Notes under the pieces: generated by a model
Seen by the model: the letters and a program-made list of their open reading frames with translations, nothing else
Told to the model about the DNA's origin: nothing
Database searches by the model: none
Position numbers and translations under genes: made by a program
Shown here: piece by piece, positions 22,546-32,901 of the stretch
Layout: every line of letters begins with the position of its first letter
Numbering within the stretch: the first letter of the stretch is position 1
Assembly: GCA_021234155.1 (NCBI GenBank)
Contig: JAJEKV010000047.1
Location: 3,150,494-3,214,493 of the forward strand
Length of the DNA stretch: 64,000 nt
Source of the DNA: Isoetes taiwanensis
Lineage: Eukaryota; Streptophyta; Lycopodiopsida; Isoetales; Isoetaceae
Reading direction: 5' to 3'

Positions 22546-23467
22546 TCATCACCAGTCTGAAAGTTTTATAATCCCTGCAAAACTCCAGAAGTAGTTACGA
22601 ATATCCGCGTACTTCCACAGTACGATATATCCCTTGTACCTCCGTGGTACGTTATTATCTTTCGTACCTCCACAGTACTACTTGATTGTATCGCCATCAC
22701 GATACAGCATATCTCCAAGATACAGATGCGACTTTTGTCAAGCCAATTGTGTTGCAATCACAATTACTAATCTTCAAAAGTATACATCTTATGCTCTCTT
22801 GTTCAAGCCGATTGTGCTGCAGACACAATCACTAGTCTACCAAGAGGTATTCCCTATCTAGTATACCAAATCGTAGTCACTAATCTACCATGGGTATACA
22901 CAACAAAAGTATCTATCCTTTATTCCAAATAAAGAAATTCAACTTAGGAACTTTACCCATAAGCCTGTCCCATAGGAAACAATTTGAGATTCCGCATCCA
23001 AATTTTGCGTCCATATCCTTGATAGCTTCTACGTAAAGTGTCCTCCCCAATGCTTAACACTAATCAAACCTGCAAATAAGGTCAAGCGTTAATATAGATG
23101 ACTTCCCAAGTCAAATATTTATATAGATGACCCCCACGATCAATCAGTCTCTCAGATCACCACGATCTGACTCCGCAATCCCAAGCAGGATACTTTTGCG
23201 GTTCTCCATACTCAGGCTTAAATGTTGGAATGTACACAGGCTCAAATGACCAAGATGAACTTCTAGAGATGGCAAGAGGTTATGGCGGGTAGTTTGGCTA
23301 ATATGACAAAGCAGAGCTCAATGTTTTGCAGCAGTGGTTTACTTGTCTCCATGACAAGCTATTTGTCTTCATGACAACTCGTCTCCACGATAAACTACTT
23401 GTCTCCATGACAAGCTTTTCCATAACAACCCAGCAGTCACCCTTATTATTCCATAATCCCCAAAGGA

Positions 23468-23830
23468 TCATAGAAGTTTCCCCAATAATCCGAACTCGTT
23501 CACAACAAGTCGGTCCATATACTTCGAGCATTCTCCACGAAAGCACTGAGTTTTCTCTGCTACTGATGCTCCAGATTCGCTTGCAGCAATAGTCACCAAA
23601 TCCACTTCAATTCCATTAACTGCTCTAATATTGAAATCATATGATTTCCCTTCATGTATAAAGGCCTTTACTCCATTAGGATAATCCAAATATCTTCTCG
23701 TGATCTTCAAAATGATAATCTCCTCTTCCTTCCGTTGCCATGCTCCAGCAAAATAGGAACTAATAGTAGTTCTTGCAGCACGTACAAGAACAATAATCTT
23801 TACAGCCCTCTGGGAAATTCCTAACTCCAT
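23468..23830 (-). CDS. Hypothetical ORF inside the non-autonomous retrotransposon
   Basis: A 120-residue frame starts about 110 bases after the primer site with MELGISQRAVKIIVLVRAA and includes VNGIEVDLVTIAASESGAS. It is in the place where Gag normally begins, but no Gag, zinc knuckle or protease motif is visible. It may be a leftover of a captured gene or non-functional. Confidence 0.3.
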   Translation of the reverse strand: MELGISQRAVKIIVLVRAARTTISSYFAGAWQRKEEEIIILKITRRYLDYPNGVKAFIHEGKSYDFNIRAVNGIEVDLVTIAASESGASVAEKTQCFRGECSKYMDRLVVNEFGLLGKLL

Positions 23831-24769
23831 CGTTTCTGATCTCTTTAATTCCTCTCACAGATTAGTGAGTCCAATTCCACTGGCGATCCTATTGCCCATG
23901 GTTCCCAAAAGAATCGCAAACCTCCGCTCTGATACCACTTGATATGATTCATGTATATTTGGAAAGTTGTAGCAACACAGAATCATAGAACCGTAATGAA
24001 ATAATAGAACACCGGACTAAAGAAACTTTATTCATGCACAAATGATATGGTAGCACCATTAACCACCCAACCGGATCCACTGGGTTATGGCAAACACAAG
24101 TGCTCTATGGCAAATACAAAGCTCTGTCATTTGGCTTATTGGCCTTCCAGACTAATCTAGCTACTCCAAATAGCCACACATCATAAAAACAATTGCAGAT
24201 CTGTGGTGTCGTTATGGCAGTGATCTGTGACCCCTTGTCACATTTTCGGCCATGACTCTCTCATACAGATGAACTACGAAATGTGCCACCCTAATTCGGA
24301 AACTAGACTCCGAGCCGGTTCCAACGAGCTAAAGGTCGCTTCAATCGGACCTCTGATTGCGGAGATATGTCCAACTGAAGTTTCGGTTCTATTTATAGAT
24401 TTCTCTGCGACTTTAGCCTTTTTTTAGCAGGCAGTTGTCTTTTTTCTCAAAATATCTCCTTGCCTTTAATGAGATTATATGACTTATCATATGGGACATT
24501 ATCTAAGGCCTTTTTCGCAACTAATAATCATCCCAATGATAGTGCCTCGACCCCTTCCATAAATATCAATGGTTCTTCATACCCAGATGTTATGTTATCC
24601 TATGCACCTTTATATTATTAGGTGACCTTAGGAATAACATTTACATAGTATTTGCCATAATTCCAATAACCAATTTGGCGTGGACCACTCCCCCGTGCTT
24701 GCTCCATATCATCTATCTTTTAGATATTGAAGGTAAATATAATAGCAAAATTTGATGGGTTTCGATGTG

Positions 24770-25080
24770 CACATCGTTAATGGGTTTCCAATACCTATTT
24801 CGGATTTGGTTTCTAATTCTTACGATTATAATCTAAAAGGCTTTTAAAAGTAGACAAAGGTAAGGAAAATAGACTAAAAAGGCTTCGGAAGTAGACAAAG
24901 ATAAAATGGGTTTCCATTACCTATTTCGGATTTGGTTTCCAATACTTACGATCATAATCTAAAAGGCTTTGGGAGTAGACAAAGGTAAGGAAAATAGACT
25001 ATAATCTACAGGCTTCGGAAGTAGACAAATGTAAGGAAAATAGACAAGTTTCGGAAGTAGACACAAGTTCTGGATTAGGT
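24770..25080. repeat. Degenerate tandem repeat, unit about 125 bp
   Basis: The block CCTATTTCGGATTTGGTTTC followed by a TTACGAT-ATAATCTAAAAGGC segment and AGTAGACAAAGGTAAGG recurs twice, with further partial copies of GGAAGTAGACAAA up to 25065. Nothing else was recognised from 24717 to 26189 apart from the repeat at 25769-25880. Confidence 0.65.
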
Positions 25081-25768
25081 AACATAAGCATTCAACAAGC
25101 ACAGAGAGCAACCAATTTGAATAACACTCTAGAATATAGTTTTTGAAAGCCATAAAATCAGATTTATTGTTGAGAACTCCCAGAACAGTACAGAATGGCT
25201 TGTTTTCCTCTGTAGAAACATGATACATGAACCTAACATCCAGGCTTATAAATTATTTTGGATATATGGCAAACTCGTAACCCAATTCCTTTATGGTCTA
25301 ATTCTTTGCCAAAGCTTCCAGATCCAGCAACTTTGTTAATACTCCAGGTCTAGCAACTGTAATGGCAACAGGGAACTTGCAAAAGCAAGAAAGTGCTGGA
25401 TGGCTGAAGATGTTAAGACATATTTACCTTCATATGCTGCTTCACAGTTTAATTCCTACACATGGCTTTAAAGCTTATTCATACTCTACTTTATCTCTAG
25501 CTTTCCTAGTACATGCAATAAGATGCATCAAGATAAAAATCTTCTAGTTTTTCTTGCACAGAATTCAAACGTACTGGCCTAGATCACCTTACTATCAAGA
25601 ATAGAGAGACTTAAATTTAGATAATGTTTTGATCTAAATGAGATATGGACATGCTATGTAGAAATGCAAAAATCTTAATCACTTGCTATCTGAATAAAAC
25701 TTGTTACACTAAGCAACAATGTCTAGTTTTAAAGAAAAACTTCAAGCGACTTTTCCTATGTCCCTTCT

Positions 25769-25880
25769 CACATGCTGCACATCATTCTGCAGCTACAGTA
25801 CGCACCTACAATATGCTGTCATTTCTACCAAATCGTCATTCTTGTCACATGTTGCACAGTCTGCCAGCTACAATATGCTA
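25769..25880. repeat. Short tandem duplication
   Basis: A segment with CACATGCTGCACA-TC-TGC-AGCTACA...AATATGCTGTCAT is followed by a diverged copy, CACATGTTGCACAGTCTGCCAGCTACAATATGCTAT, period about 85 bases. Confidence 0.45.
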
Positions 25881-26650
25881 TATTTCCTGATCACATCTCA
25901 TACTTGCAACTTGTTGAAGCATGTGCACATGTACCCAATCTGCTTGGCTTAGAAAAACAGTGGAATAAACATCCTTTAGAATTAATGTTTCCATGATTAG
26001 ACATCTCACAGCCTGAGCTACATTTAAAGAATTGCTGACATTTTCGAAACTAAACGCTAACATTGAGAATATAAGGTATACCTGTGCACTAATTACTTGT
26101 TCTTAGGGAGATGCCTAGTTGCAGCCTTGAGCAATTTTAAAGCTTTTCTTCTATCTGCTTGCAGCTGTGCCCACTGCTCAGAATGTAAGAATATGTAGCA
26201 TAATAACAGGGGGTTTCTTTTGTATTTTTGTACTTTTTTCCCTAAGGTTTTTATATGATTTCATGGATGTATTTGATGAGGCATACTGATTAGTATATCT
26301 AGAGTGCGCGTACGGTTGAACTAATTTTGATGCCTATATCCAATGGTTTAGACCCATATATCATATATTTATTTTTATATTGTATTTTCGTATTGTATCA
26401 AATATCCTGCTCGACATGCAAGGCTCGAGATAACCCATTTTAGGGTTATGTGTTGGGAATGAAAATGAAGATTTTTAGGGAAGAATCATTTGTGGGCGGA
26501 TTAAATTGATCATCTCTCTGATTCCGGCGACTGCGAACGAGAATTCCGGGTTTGACAGGTCGTGATCTTCAATGCCTTTTTTTCTGGGTACCCATCATAG
26601 ATCGGATCTTCGTTGGAGCAATTCCGGTGCCCATGTAACAAAATACACAA

Positions 26651-27529
26651 ATGGGTCGCCTTCTCATCTACGACATACCGAGAAACCCATAGCGCTTGTT
26701 TAATCGCCATTTGTTCCGCTTATCCGGTTTTACATTCAAAACAAGAACATAGGTTACTCTTCGGATGTGGGATTGAGCTATGAAACCGTAGTTTCTCAAG
26801 GCCAGATCAGGCGTCTTATCACTTCTTCATTTTCCCATATTAGTTTCTTGCATCTAATCTTTAATATGAGCTACGAGGAGCCTTGGGATTCTTGAAAAGT
26901 TGAAAGACGCAGTCTTGGGGTGCGATATTATTTGCGATATCGTTACTCCTAATTGTTGTTTCGGGCTCCCCGGTTCGGGGGATTTATCATGTGCTCATTC
27001 ACGATTTAAGTTGGAGTTTTACGTAAGAGTCTGTGGCTGTTGGTTATTCGTGTGTGGTTTTTGGATGGATGACCATACTTGCAAAGAAAGCGACCTTCTT
27101 CAAAACTGAACCTGCTTTTGGGGTTCTTTCTTTGCCTATCGGCTTTGCCCCATTTGAATCTCTCGATTTTCACATCTATAATTGTTCCCGTGCCTGTTTT
27201 TTTAGGTCATTTGTCACGAATTGTGGTAGGATATTTGATTTCTTGGGGAGTTATACAAGGAATGAGTAATTATTGGGCAATCGACTTACTAGGATGGGTC
27301 ACACTCTCCTTTTTGTGAGTTTGCATCGGGACGACATCATACCGCTTTGCCTTTTCTAGAAATTGAGCCAGTTCTTGAATCACCTATCGGTTCGATTACT
27401 TCAGCCGGTCCAATAATATCAAATGGACCTCCGATTCATCGGGAACCAGTTGGTGTAATATGGCTTGATGCCTTTTCGTGTTCGGGATTGGCTTCAAGAA
27501 AGAAGATGCTAAATCTACAAGGCAAATGA
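26651..27529 (+). pseudogene. RBL13: Rhomboid-like protein 13 (RBL13) pseudogene
   Basis: From the ATG at 26651 the sequence reads [125 protein letters not shown] and PFLEIEPVLES, in the order known for plant RBL13, a multi-pass rhomboid-family membrane protein. At least six frame changes break it. The serine-protease GxSG motif is not seen; the corresponding part reads [10 protein letters not shown]. It runs without obvious introns. It lies wholly in element B, in the same relative orientation as the glycosyltransferase piece in A. Confidence 0.8.
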
Positions 27530-28499
27530 AGACTCTATATGAGACAAATCCAAATTACGATTAAGCGGGACTTTGTGATCTCAAAGACACAAGAAGTTTG
27601 CACGCCTATATCTTCATATTACTCCAAAGAGGGAAAATCAAGGTAAGGTCCACTTTTACACGAATGAAAACAAAATTCATTGATTTAATCTCATTGAATT
27701 GATTTATTCGGTTGAAGCAAACGTTTTTACACTTCGTCACTGTATACATCAGGATTTTCTTGTCCAATAAATAGCATATTTTATGCAGTGGCCATTTCAA
27801 CAATAAATTCTTCCTTTCCCAGGATGTATCTAAGCTGTGGAGTGAGAAGTGGAAAGTATGGTGGAAAATGAGTAGATATTGTCCTATGCTTGAATCCTTC
27901 TTGCCGAGATGTTCTTGGCATACCCAACCGTTCTTTCCCAGGACCCAACCGGATTCGCTCTGTTTTGCACCTTTCTAATCATTATGCCGAAGATTTCTTC
28001 GCTTCCAAATGTGTATTTGTCATTTGGGCATGTGGGTTTTGTAATTGGGTATTTGTTTCTGGTGTCTGTTTTCGTGCTCCATAATTATAGGATTGAATCC
28101 AGGGCATTGGCAGGAGTTTCTGGAGATCCCCATTTAAGGTTAGACGAAATGTTTGCAAATTTTTGTCACATTGGACTTGAGTATTAGTTAATTATCAAGT
28201 TGAATGTGCATTTGACTGATGCAGGGAACAATTGCCATTGGCACATTTTTTCCTTTTTTTGATGAGGAAACAAGTTGGAGAGGCTATTGTACAGACAATT
28301 GCTTTATTAGACAGTTGCTTTATTAACGTTAACATCACACATTCCATTCCATTCGACACAATCACATGTGAATTCTCAAGTTCAATATAATTGTTCAAGT
28401 TCTAAATATTTAAACGATGGTTATCTAGTATACTTCAAATATTAAATCCTTAGTGCATATTTGGATTCCAAGGTTCAAGATGCAACCCTACACTATCTT
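27530..28499. other. Unrecognised interior of element B
   Basis: Contains splice-like borders (CCCAG at 27822 and 27951, GTAAGG at 27643) and hydrophobic frames (FLIIMPKISSLPNVYLSFG), perhaps further captured exons, but no family was recognised. Confidence 0.3.
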
Positions 28500-28938
28500 C
28501 ATGTTTTAAATGTCTTTTATATTCTCACGTCTGTTTTTTTTTTAATGGCCCGAAGGGCCAAAAAATTTTTTTAGTATAATAACCAACACATAACTACCAT
28601 TGACATTAATAAATATAACCATTGGATCCAACACATTTAAATTAAAATCCCCCTTAAACCCCCTTTGGTTTGGGTGCATATTCACACGGGGGGTGACGTA
28701 GGGCAGCGAGAGCCCTCATAATTGTATTTTGCACGTACGAAATCAACACCATATAGTATTCCGGTTGAAATCTTATAGTATTTTGCACCACACAAACTCT
28801 GTGCTCTCCTTCGCTTTTGTAGTTAGTACAATGAACCCAACTAGAAAAGGAGAATGAGTTCCACATAACATGACCACCATCCAATGTATTCTCAACAAGT
28901 TGACGCTGCAGTTCTAAAAGGAAGTGATAGTGGGAAAT

Positions 28939-28994
28939 TGTTGGATTCTAATGCTTGAAGATAATATATGCATTAGTTAACACAGAATCCAACA
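28939..28994. other. Hairpin next to the piggyBac-like ORF 3' end
   Basis: TGTTGGATTCT (28939-28949) pairs with AGAATCCAACA (28984-28994) across a 34-base loop that contains TTAA. It lies 5 bases beyond the last stop codon of the piggyBac-like gene and may mark or terminate it. Confidence 0.5.
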
Positions 28995-28998
28995 TTCC

Positions 28999-31900
28999 TC
29001 AAAATGGAGTATCCCACCACTTCCATTGAACCATTTCCCTTTCCAAGCTGTAGTTGGAGGCAAGACACATCCTATCATGGACATCGCAACCAGCTTTATA
29101 TGTATTGTATGATGCTGCAATTTGTGGTGCAGTAACTTCTTCTCGCTTTGGAGGCTTTACTAGGCGTCTCACTATGGTTTCATCAACACCAATACAATTG
29201 GAGACGAAGAGAATCTCGTCCTTATCTTGCCATGCACAAACAACAAGTCTAGATTTTAGACAATAAGCAAACTTGTAAGTCCCTCTTGGCACATCATCTT
29301 TGCTACTTTTTGACAGCCTCGGCTCTTTCAAAGGAAATATTTTATGGCAATTACGCTTTACAAAACCGCAACCACCCTGTCTTCTTGATGACAGCCAATC
29401 AAGAAGTTTCTTTCTCGTGAAGTAACGATCAAAATAGACACGATGGCCTCGAGAGCGTAGCTTGGACACCAAATGTGAAACAGCATAAAATCCGAGACCT
29501 TGTCGCCTTTGGACCTTGTCATAAACTGAAAATTGTAAACAATAACCAGAGGCTGATTCACACATTGTCCATAACTGAGATCCAAATTTATGCGGTTTCT
29601 TAGGATTGTAGACTCTCATCCACCGTGACTTCTCTTGCAGGAATGTACAGCTCAATAAACTTCTTATTGAGTTCTCTCTCAATTCCTTCCAGCTGGTATA
29701 TCTTATGTTCCCTAGTATGCTTTTCCAATGGCCTATAAGCATTGTCTCTTAAATGCAAAAACCTTCTTATTTGTTGAAATCTTTTCAAAGACATAACCTT
29801 ACCAAAATTCGGCGAGGCCACTACACCGACAACTCCTTGCTCCCAGAATTGCTCTAATCTAGGATAAGGATGAAGCGTCATGGCAATAATAAGGCCAAAC
29901 ATCTTATAGAATTCAGCCATATCCAATGATAGCCATGGTCTACATGTTTTGGCCTTCCTCAATATTTTATCAATTTGCTCCATGCATACCTGTCGATTTC
30001 ATGATACATATCAGTTAGCATCGTCCAAAGGAACAAGGATAATAGGCCCCAATTAGTTCATGAGCATACCTATTGGTTTCATGACATATATCTGTTACAA
30101 GTGCCCGATCAAGGAACAATGACAATAAACCAAATGGACTTAACTTTTTTGTACTTGGCAAGGCTGGTCCCCTTTCATGCTCATAAGGTGGTAAAGAATG
30201 AATTGTTCCAGCTGGTAGAACCTTCTCCCCTAATTTCCATATTGGCATAATTGGTTGAAAACCAATTTCGTCTCTGTCTTCTTCAAGTTTTAAAACAGGT
30301 CCTTCCATCTTCAAGTCATCATCCTCCTTCTCTTCTACTAAATCATCGTCGCTGGAACCACATGATAGTTCTTCATCAACATCTAAATAGTTTTGATTTG
30401 ATACATCACTATTGATATGTAACAGGGATGCTTTTATTTATTTTTTTCAATGCAATTTATATAGAATGGTTGGCGAATGTAAAGAAGAATAAGATTAATT
30501 TTAATGGCGAATATGTCAAATAATCCATTTCTTTTCATCAGCATTTGGCGAAATATTTTGTTGCTGAAGCTTTATAATTCAAAAATAAAGGCAAATGCAT
30601 TTATAACTTATGTTCAAAGTAGAAATGGATTTGAATTCAAGGCATAAAAATGGAAGTCTTTATGGAGGAAATCTAGTATTTCTAGGTCATCTATTCAATT
30701 CTAAAACCAAATTGATCCCATGAAATACATTACCTGCAAATGCAACCAGGAAAACTCTATCAAATTACACAAATCGCAAGGAATAACTTGCCGACAATCT
30801 TGTGATGCTCAAAAGCCAGTGTTTGTATAAATTAAAATGAATACTAGATTTTTAGTCGTAAAAAGCTATAGAATTGGGGGCGAATGCGCTCCTAGCCTAG
30901 GTTCGATTACATGGCGAATGTCTTCTTGGAAGGACAACTTCGTATCAACTCAGGGCGAATATTATAATAGAAAATGTGATATGCAACCTACTAAACATTC
31001 ATAGGAATTTTTTGAAAATCCCTAAAAATTCGTCTTTTGCGAATATTCGCCACTAAAAATATCCCTGATATGTAACTTCCTCAAAGACTTCTTTTGATTT
31101 TTCTTCTTTCGAGGTCGCCCACGTGCATCTGATGCTTCTCTACGAGGAATGAACTTCATTTTCTTCTTTGGAGGCCTTCCCCTTCGAGTCTTATTCATAA
31201 GTGCTTGCAGCTCAACCTGATCTCTATCTTGTTCCATATATTTAGTCACTACATTCTCTTCTTCTTCTCCATCCAAAATGTTCACAATATGCTTAGAAGA
31301 TTGCTTGCTTGATTGAACCTAGTTCCGACTATGCTTTCTTATCTCAGGAAGGCATGCATCTAAACTTCAAGGAACAAAGTCAGGGGCCTTTTAATGCATT
31401 ACAAATTATATATAACAAATTGATGGGATGTTACCTAAACATGTCGTATTCTCTATTGTGATGTCCATATTAATATCTTCATGTTGCATAGACATAAGCG
31501 TTTCTCCTCCCGCTCTAATTTCATCAAGAGAGACATATGTCATTCAAATCCAGGCTGATTATACATAGGCCTTTTGAAATTAAAAGTTCTTAAGCTGTAA
31601 GAATTGACAAACTACATACTTATCTGGAGCCTTTGCTCGTCATGCATGATGTTGGGACTCGAATATCCTTCACTAATATGACTATCTACTTTAGTAGCTT
31701 GTCTATCTGAAATTTCAAAAATATAAATGGGTTATCTGGATGAAAACTTATGGCATGCAAAATGTAGAACTTCTGTTTACAAGAGCGGAACTTAAGACAT
31801 ACCATGAAATAGAACATCAAGTGGTACATCTAAATCTACCGAGTCTGAATCCGATGAGCCTGATCCAGAATGGATATAATCTGAGTCATCAGGATCCTGG

Positions 31901-32527
31901 CTGCTAGCTTTCGATTCTGCATTATTGTCCCTGCAAGCTATCCTCTTGCATTTTCTTATAACCACTGCATTGAGCTTATGATCTCTTACCTTCAATTTAG
32001 CATTATCTTCTTCTGTACTTTTTATTTCCAGCCTTCTTTCATCTTCTAATTTGATAAGTTGTGCATCATCTCACTTTTTCACAATGTACTTCTCAACTAG
32101 TGGCCACTTTACTGGTGTTTTTGTCTTGTCATAATAAAAAAAGACATGGAAAACCCTTTTTCTAATATCATAATCTTCAATTCTACCAAGAATTTGGGCA
32201 TCTTGGTAAAAATCTTCAAATTCTTCTTTGGCCCAATCAAGACCAAATTCTTCAGCTGGTACAGAGACAAAGCAACCAACAAATAAGCCGCTTGCAAAAA
32301 TCATTTAAAGGTACATGTTCAACTGGAGAATCCATTGCAAAAAACTCTAGGTCATTTGGTGGAGGAAGACGCTCATGAAAATTCACAAACGAGGAGGCCC
32401 TTCATCTCTGCCAATTCCATTCTATCAGAAAGTGTCGTCCAAACTTGGGGATAGATACGTGCCATTTTCTGAGATTCTTTTCTATCCAACGGTGGATAGT
32501 GGCTTCAACCATGGCGTCAAGCATATA
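28999..32527 (-). pseudogene. PiggyBac-like transposase-derived gene, decayed
   Basis: On the minus strand, in order: an N-terminal block from about 32527 (VEATIHRWIEKNLRKWHV); a conserved module FGLDWAKEEFEDFYQDAQIL to VKWPLVEKYIVKK (32304-32071); an acidic Ser/Asp stretch (31995-31792); two AT-hook-like motifs, RRGRPPKKK and ARGRPRKKK (31285-31022); and the DDE_Tnp_1_7 region, PFGLLSLFLDRALVTDICHE (30314-30015), FYKMFGLIIAMTLHPYPRLE (29983-29600), then YNPKKPHKFGSQLW and on to 28999. Candidate catalytic aspartates are in TVDES, YFDRYFT and CDVHDRM. The frame breaks just after TVDES, where the family has about ten more residues. Gaps, stops and a MITE at 30423 show it is dead. Confidence 0.8.
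30423..31067. mobile_element. hAT-type MITE
   Basis: A 645-bp insert begins CAGGGATGCTTTTA and ends TAAAAATATCCCTG, imperfect terminal inverted repeats, and is flanked by the 8-bp duplication ATATGTAA (30415-30422 and 31068-31075). Eight-base duplications and CAGGG ends are typical of hAT elements. No transposase is encoded. It sits between exons, or in decayed sequence, of the piggyBac-like gene. Confidence 0.88.
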
Positions 32528-32610
32528 TGACCTCTTCTTGGAGCACACCGAAAAAGTTTACCCCGAATAATTTAGCCAACTAAAAATAGTGATGTTATTG
32601 ATATTTGGAG

Positions 32611-32901
32611 AGAAACTTGAAAAGCAACAAAAATAGGTGCAATTCAAGACTCAATTACATGCGTTCCAAGAAGAATTTGTGTATACAAGTTAATATGGTG
32701 GTACAATTTTGTTTTGAGATTGGTAATTAAATGTCTATACTAGAAAATATGGTGTGGCAAAGAAACTTGAAAAGCAACAAAAATAGGTGCAATTCAAGAC
32801 TCAATTACATGCGTTCCAAGAAGAATTTATGTATACAAATTAATATGGTGGTACAATTTTGTTTTGAGATTGGTAATTAAATGTCTATACTAGAAAATAT
32901 G
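32611..32901. repeat. 150-bp tandem duplication
   Basis: AGAAACTTGAAAAGCAACAA begins at 32611 and again at 32761. The two units are almost identical. The second is cut at AGAAAATATG (32901) by the LINE and resumes with GTGTGGCC at 35532. Confidence 0.9.

Larger units (their letters stand above)
21587..24711 (-). mobile_element. Complete non-autonomous LTR retrotransposon
   Basis: Two direct LTRs, 21587-22417 (831 bp) and 23940-24711 (772 bp), flank 1.5 kb of internal sequence. The whole is bounded by the 5-bp target duplication TCTAT (21582-21586 and 24712-24716). On the minus strand the LTR starts TGATATGGAGCAAGCACGG and ends CATATCA. A GGTATCAGAGC primer site lies at about 23925-23936, and purine tracts precede the 3' LTR. 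The left LTR has an extra ~40-base internal duplication and a diverged end. There is no reverse transcriptase or integrase, so it needed another element's proteins. Confidence 0.92.
26190..28713. mobile_element. Element B: gene-carrying transposon, second copy of the A family
   Basis: The left end (AATATGTAGCATAATAACAG, 26190-26306) and right end (28500-28713, finishing GTAGGGCAGCGAGAGC) match the right and left ends of element A in inverted orientation. Total length is 2524 bp against 2569 bp for A. The interior differs completely and holds an RBL13-like rhomboid pseudogene plus a further 0.9 kb of unrecognised sequence. The ends are not inverted repeats of each other. The terminal hairpin GGCCCGAAGGGCC at about 28549 is conserved with A. 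Confidence 0.65.

Noticed and set aside
26900-28190. Possible plastid or mitochondrial DNA insert (hydrophobic frames)
   Set aside because: The frames line up with the nuclear rhomboid-like protein RBL13 in order; no organelle gene fits.
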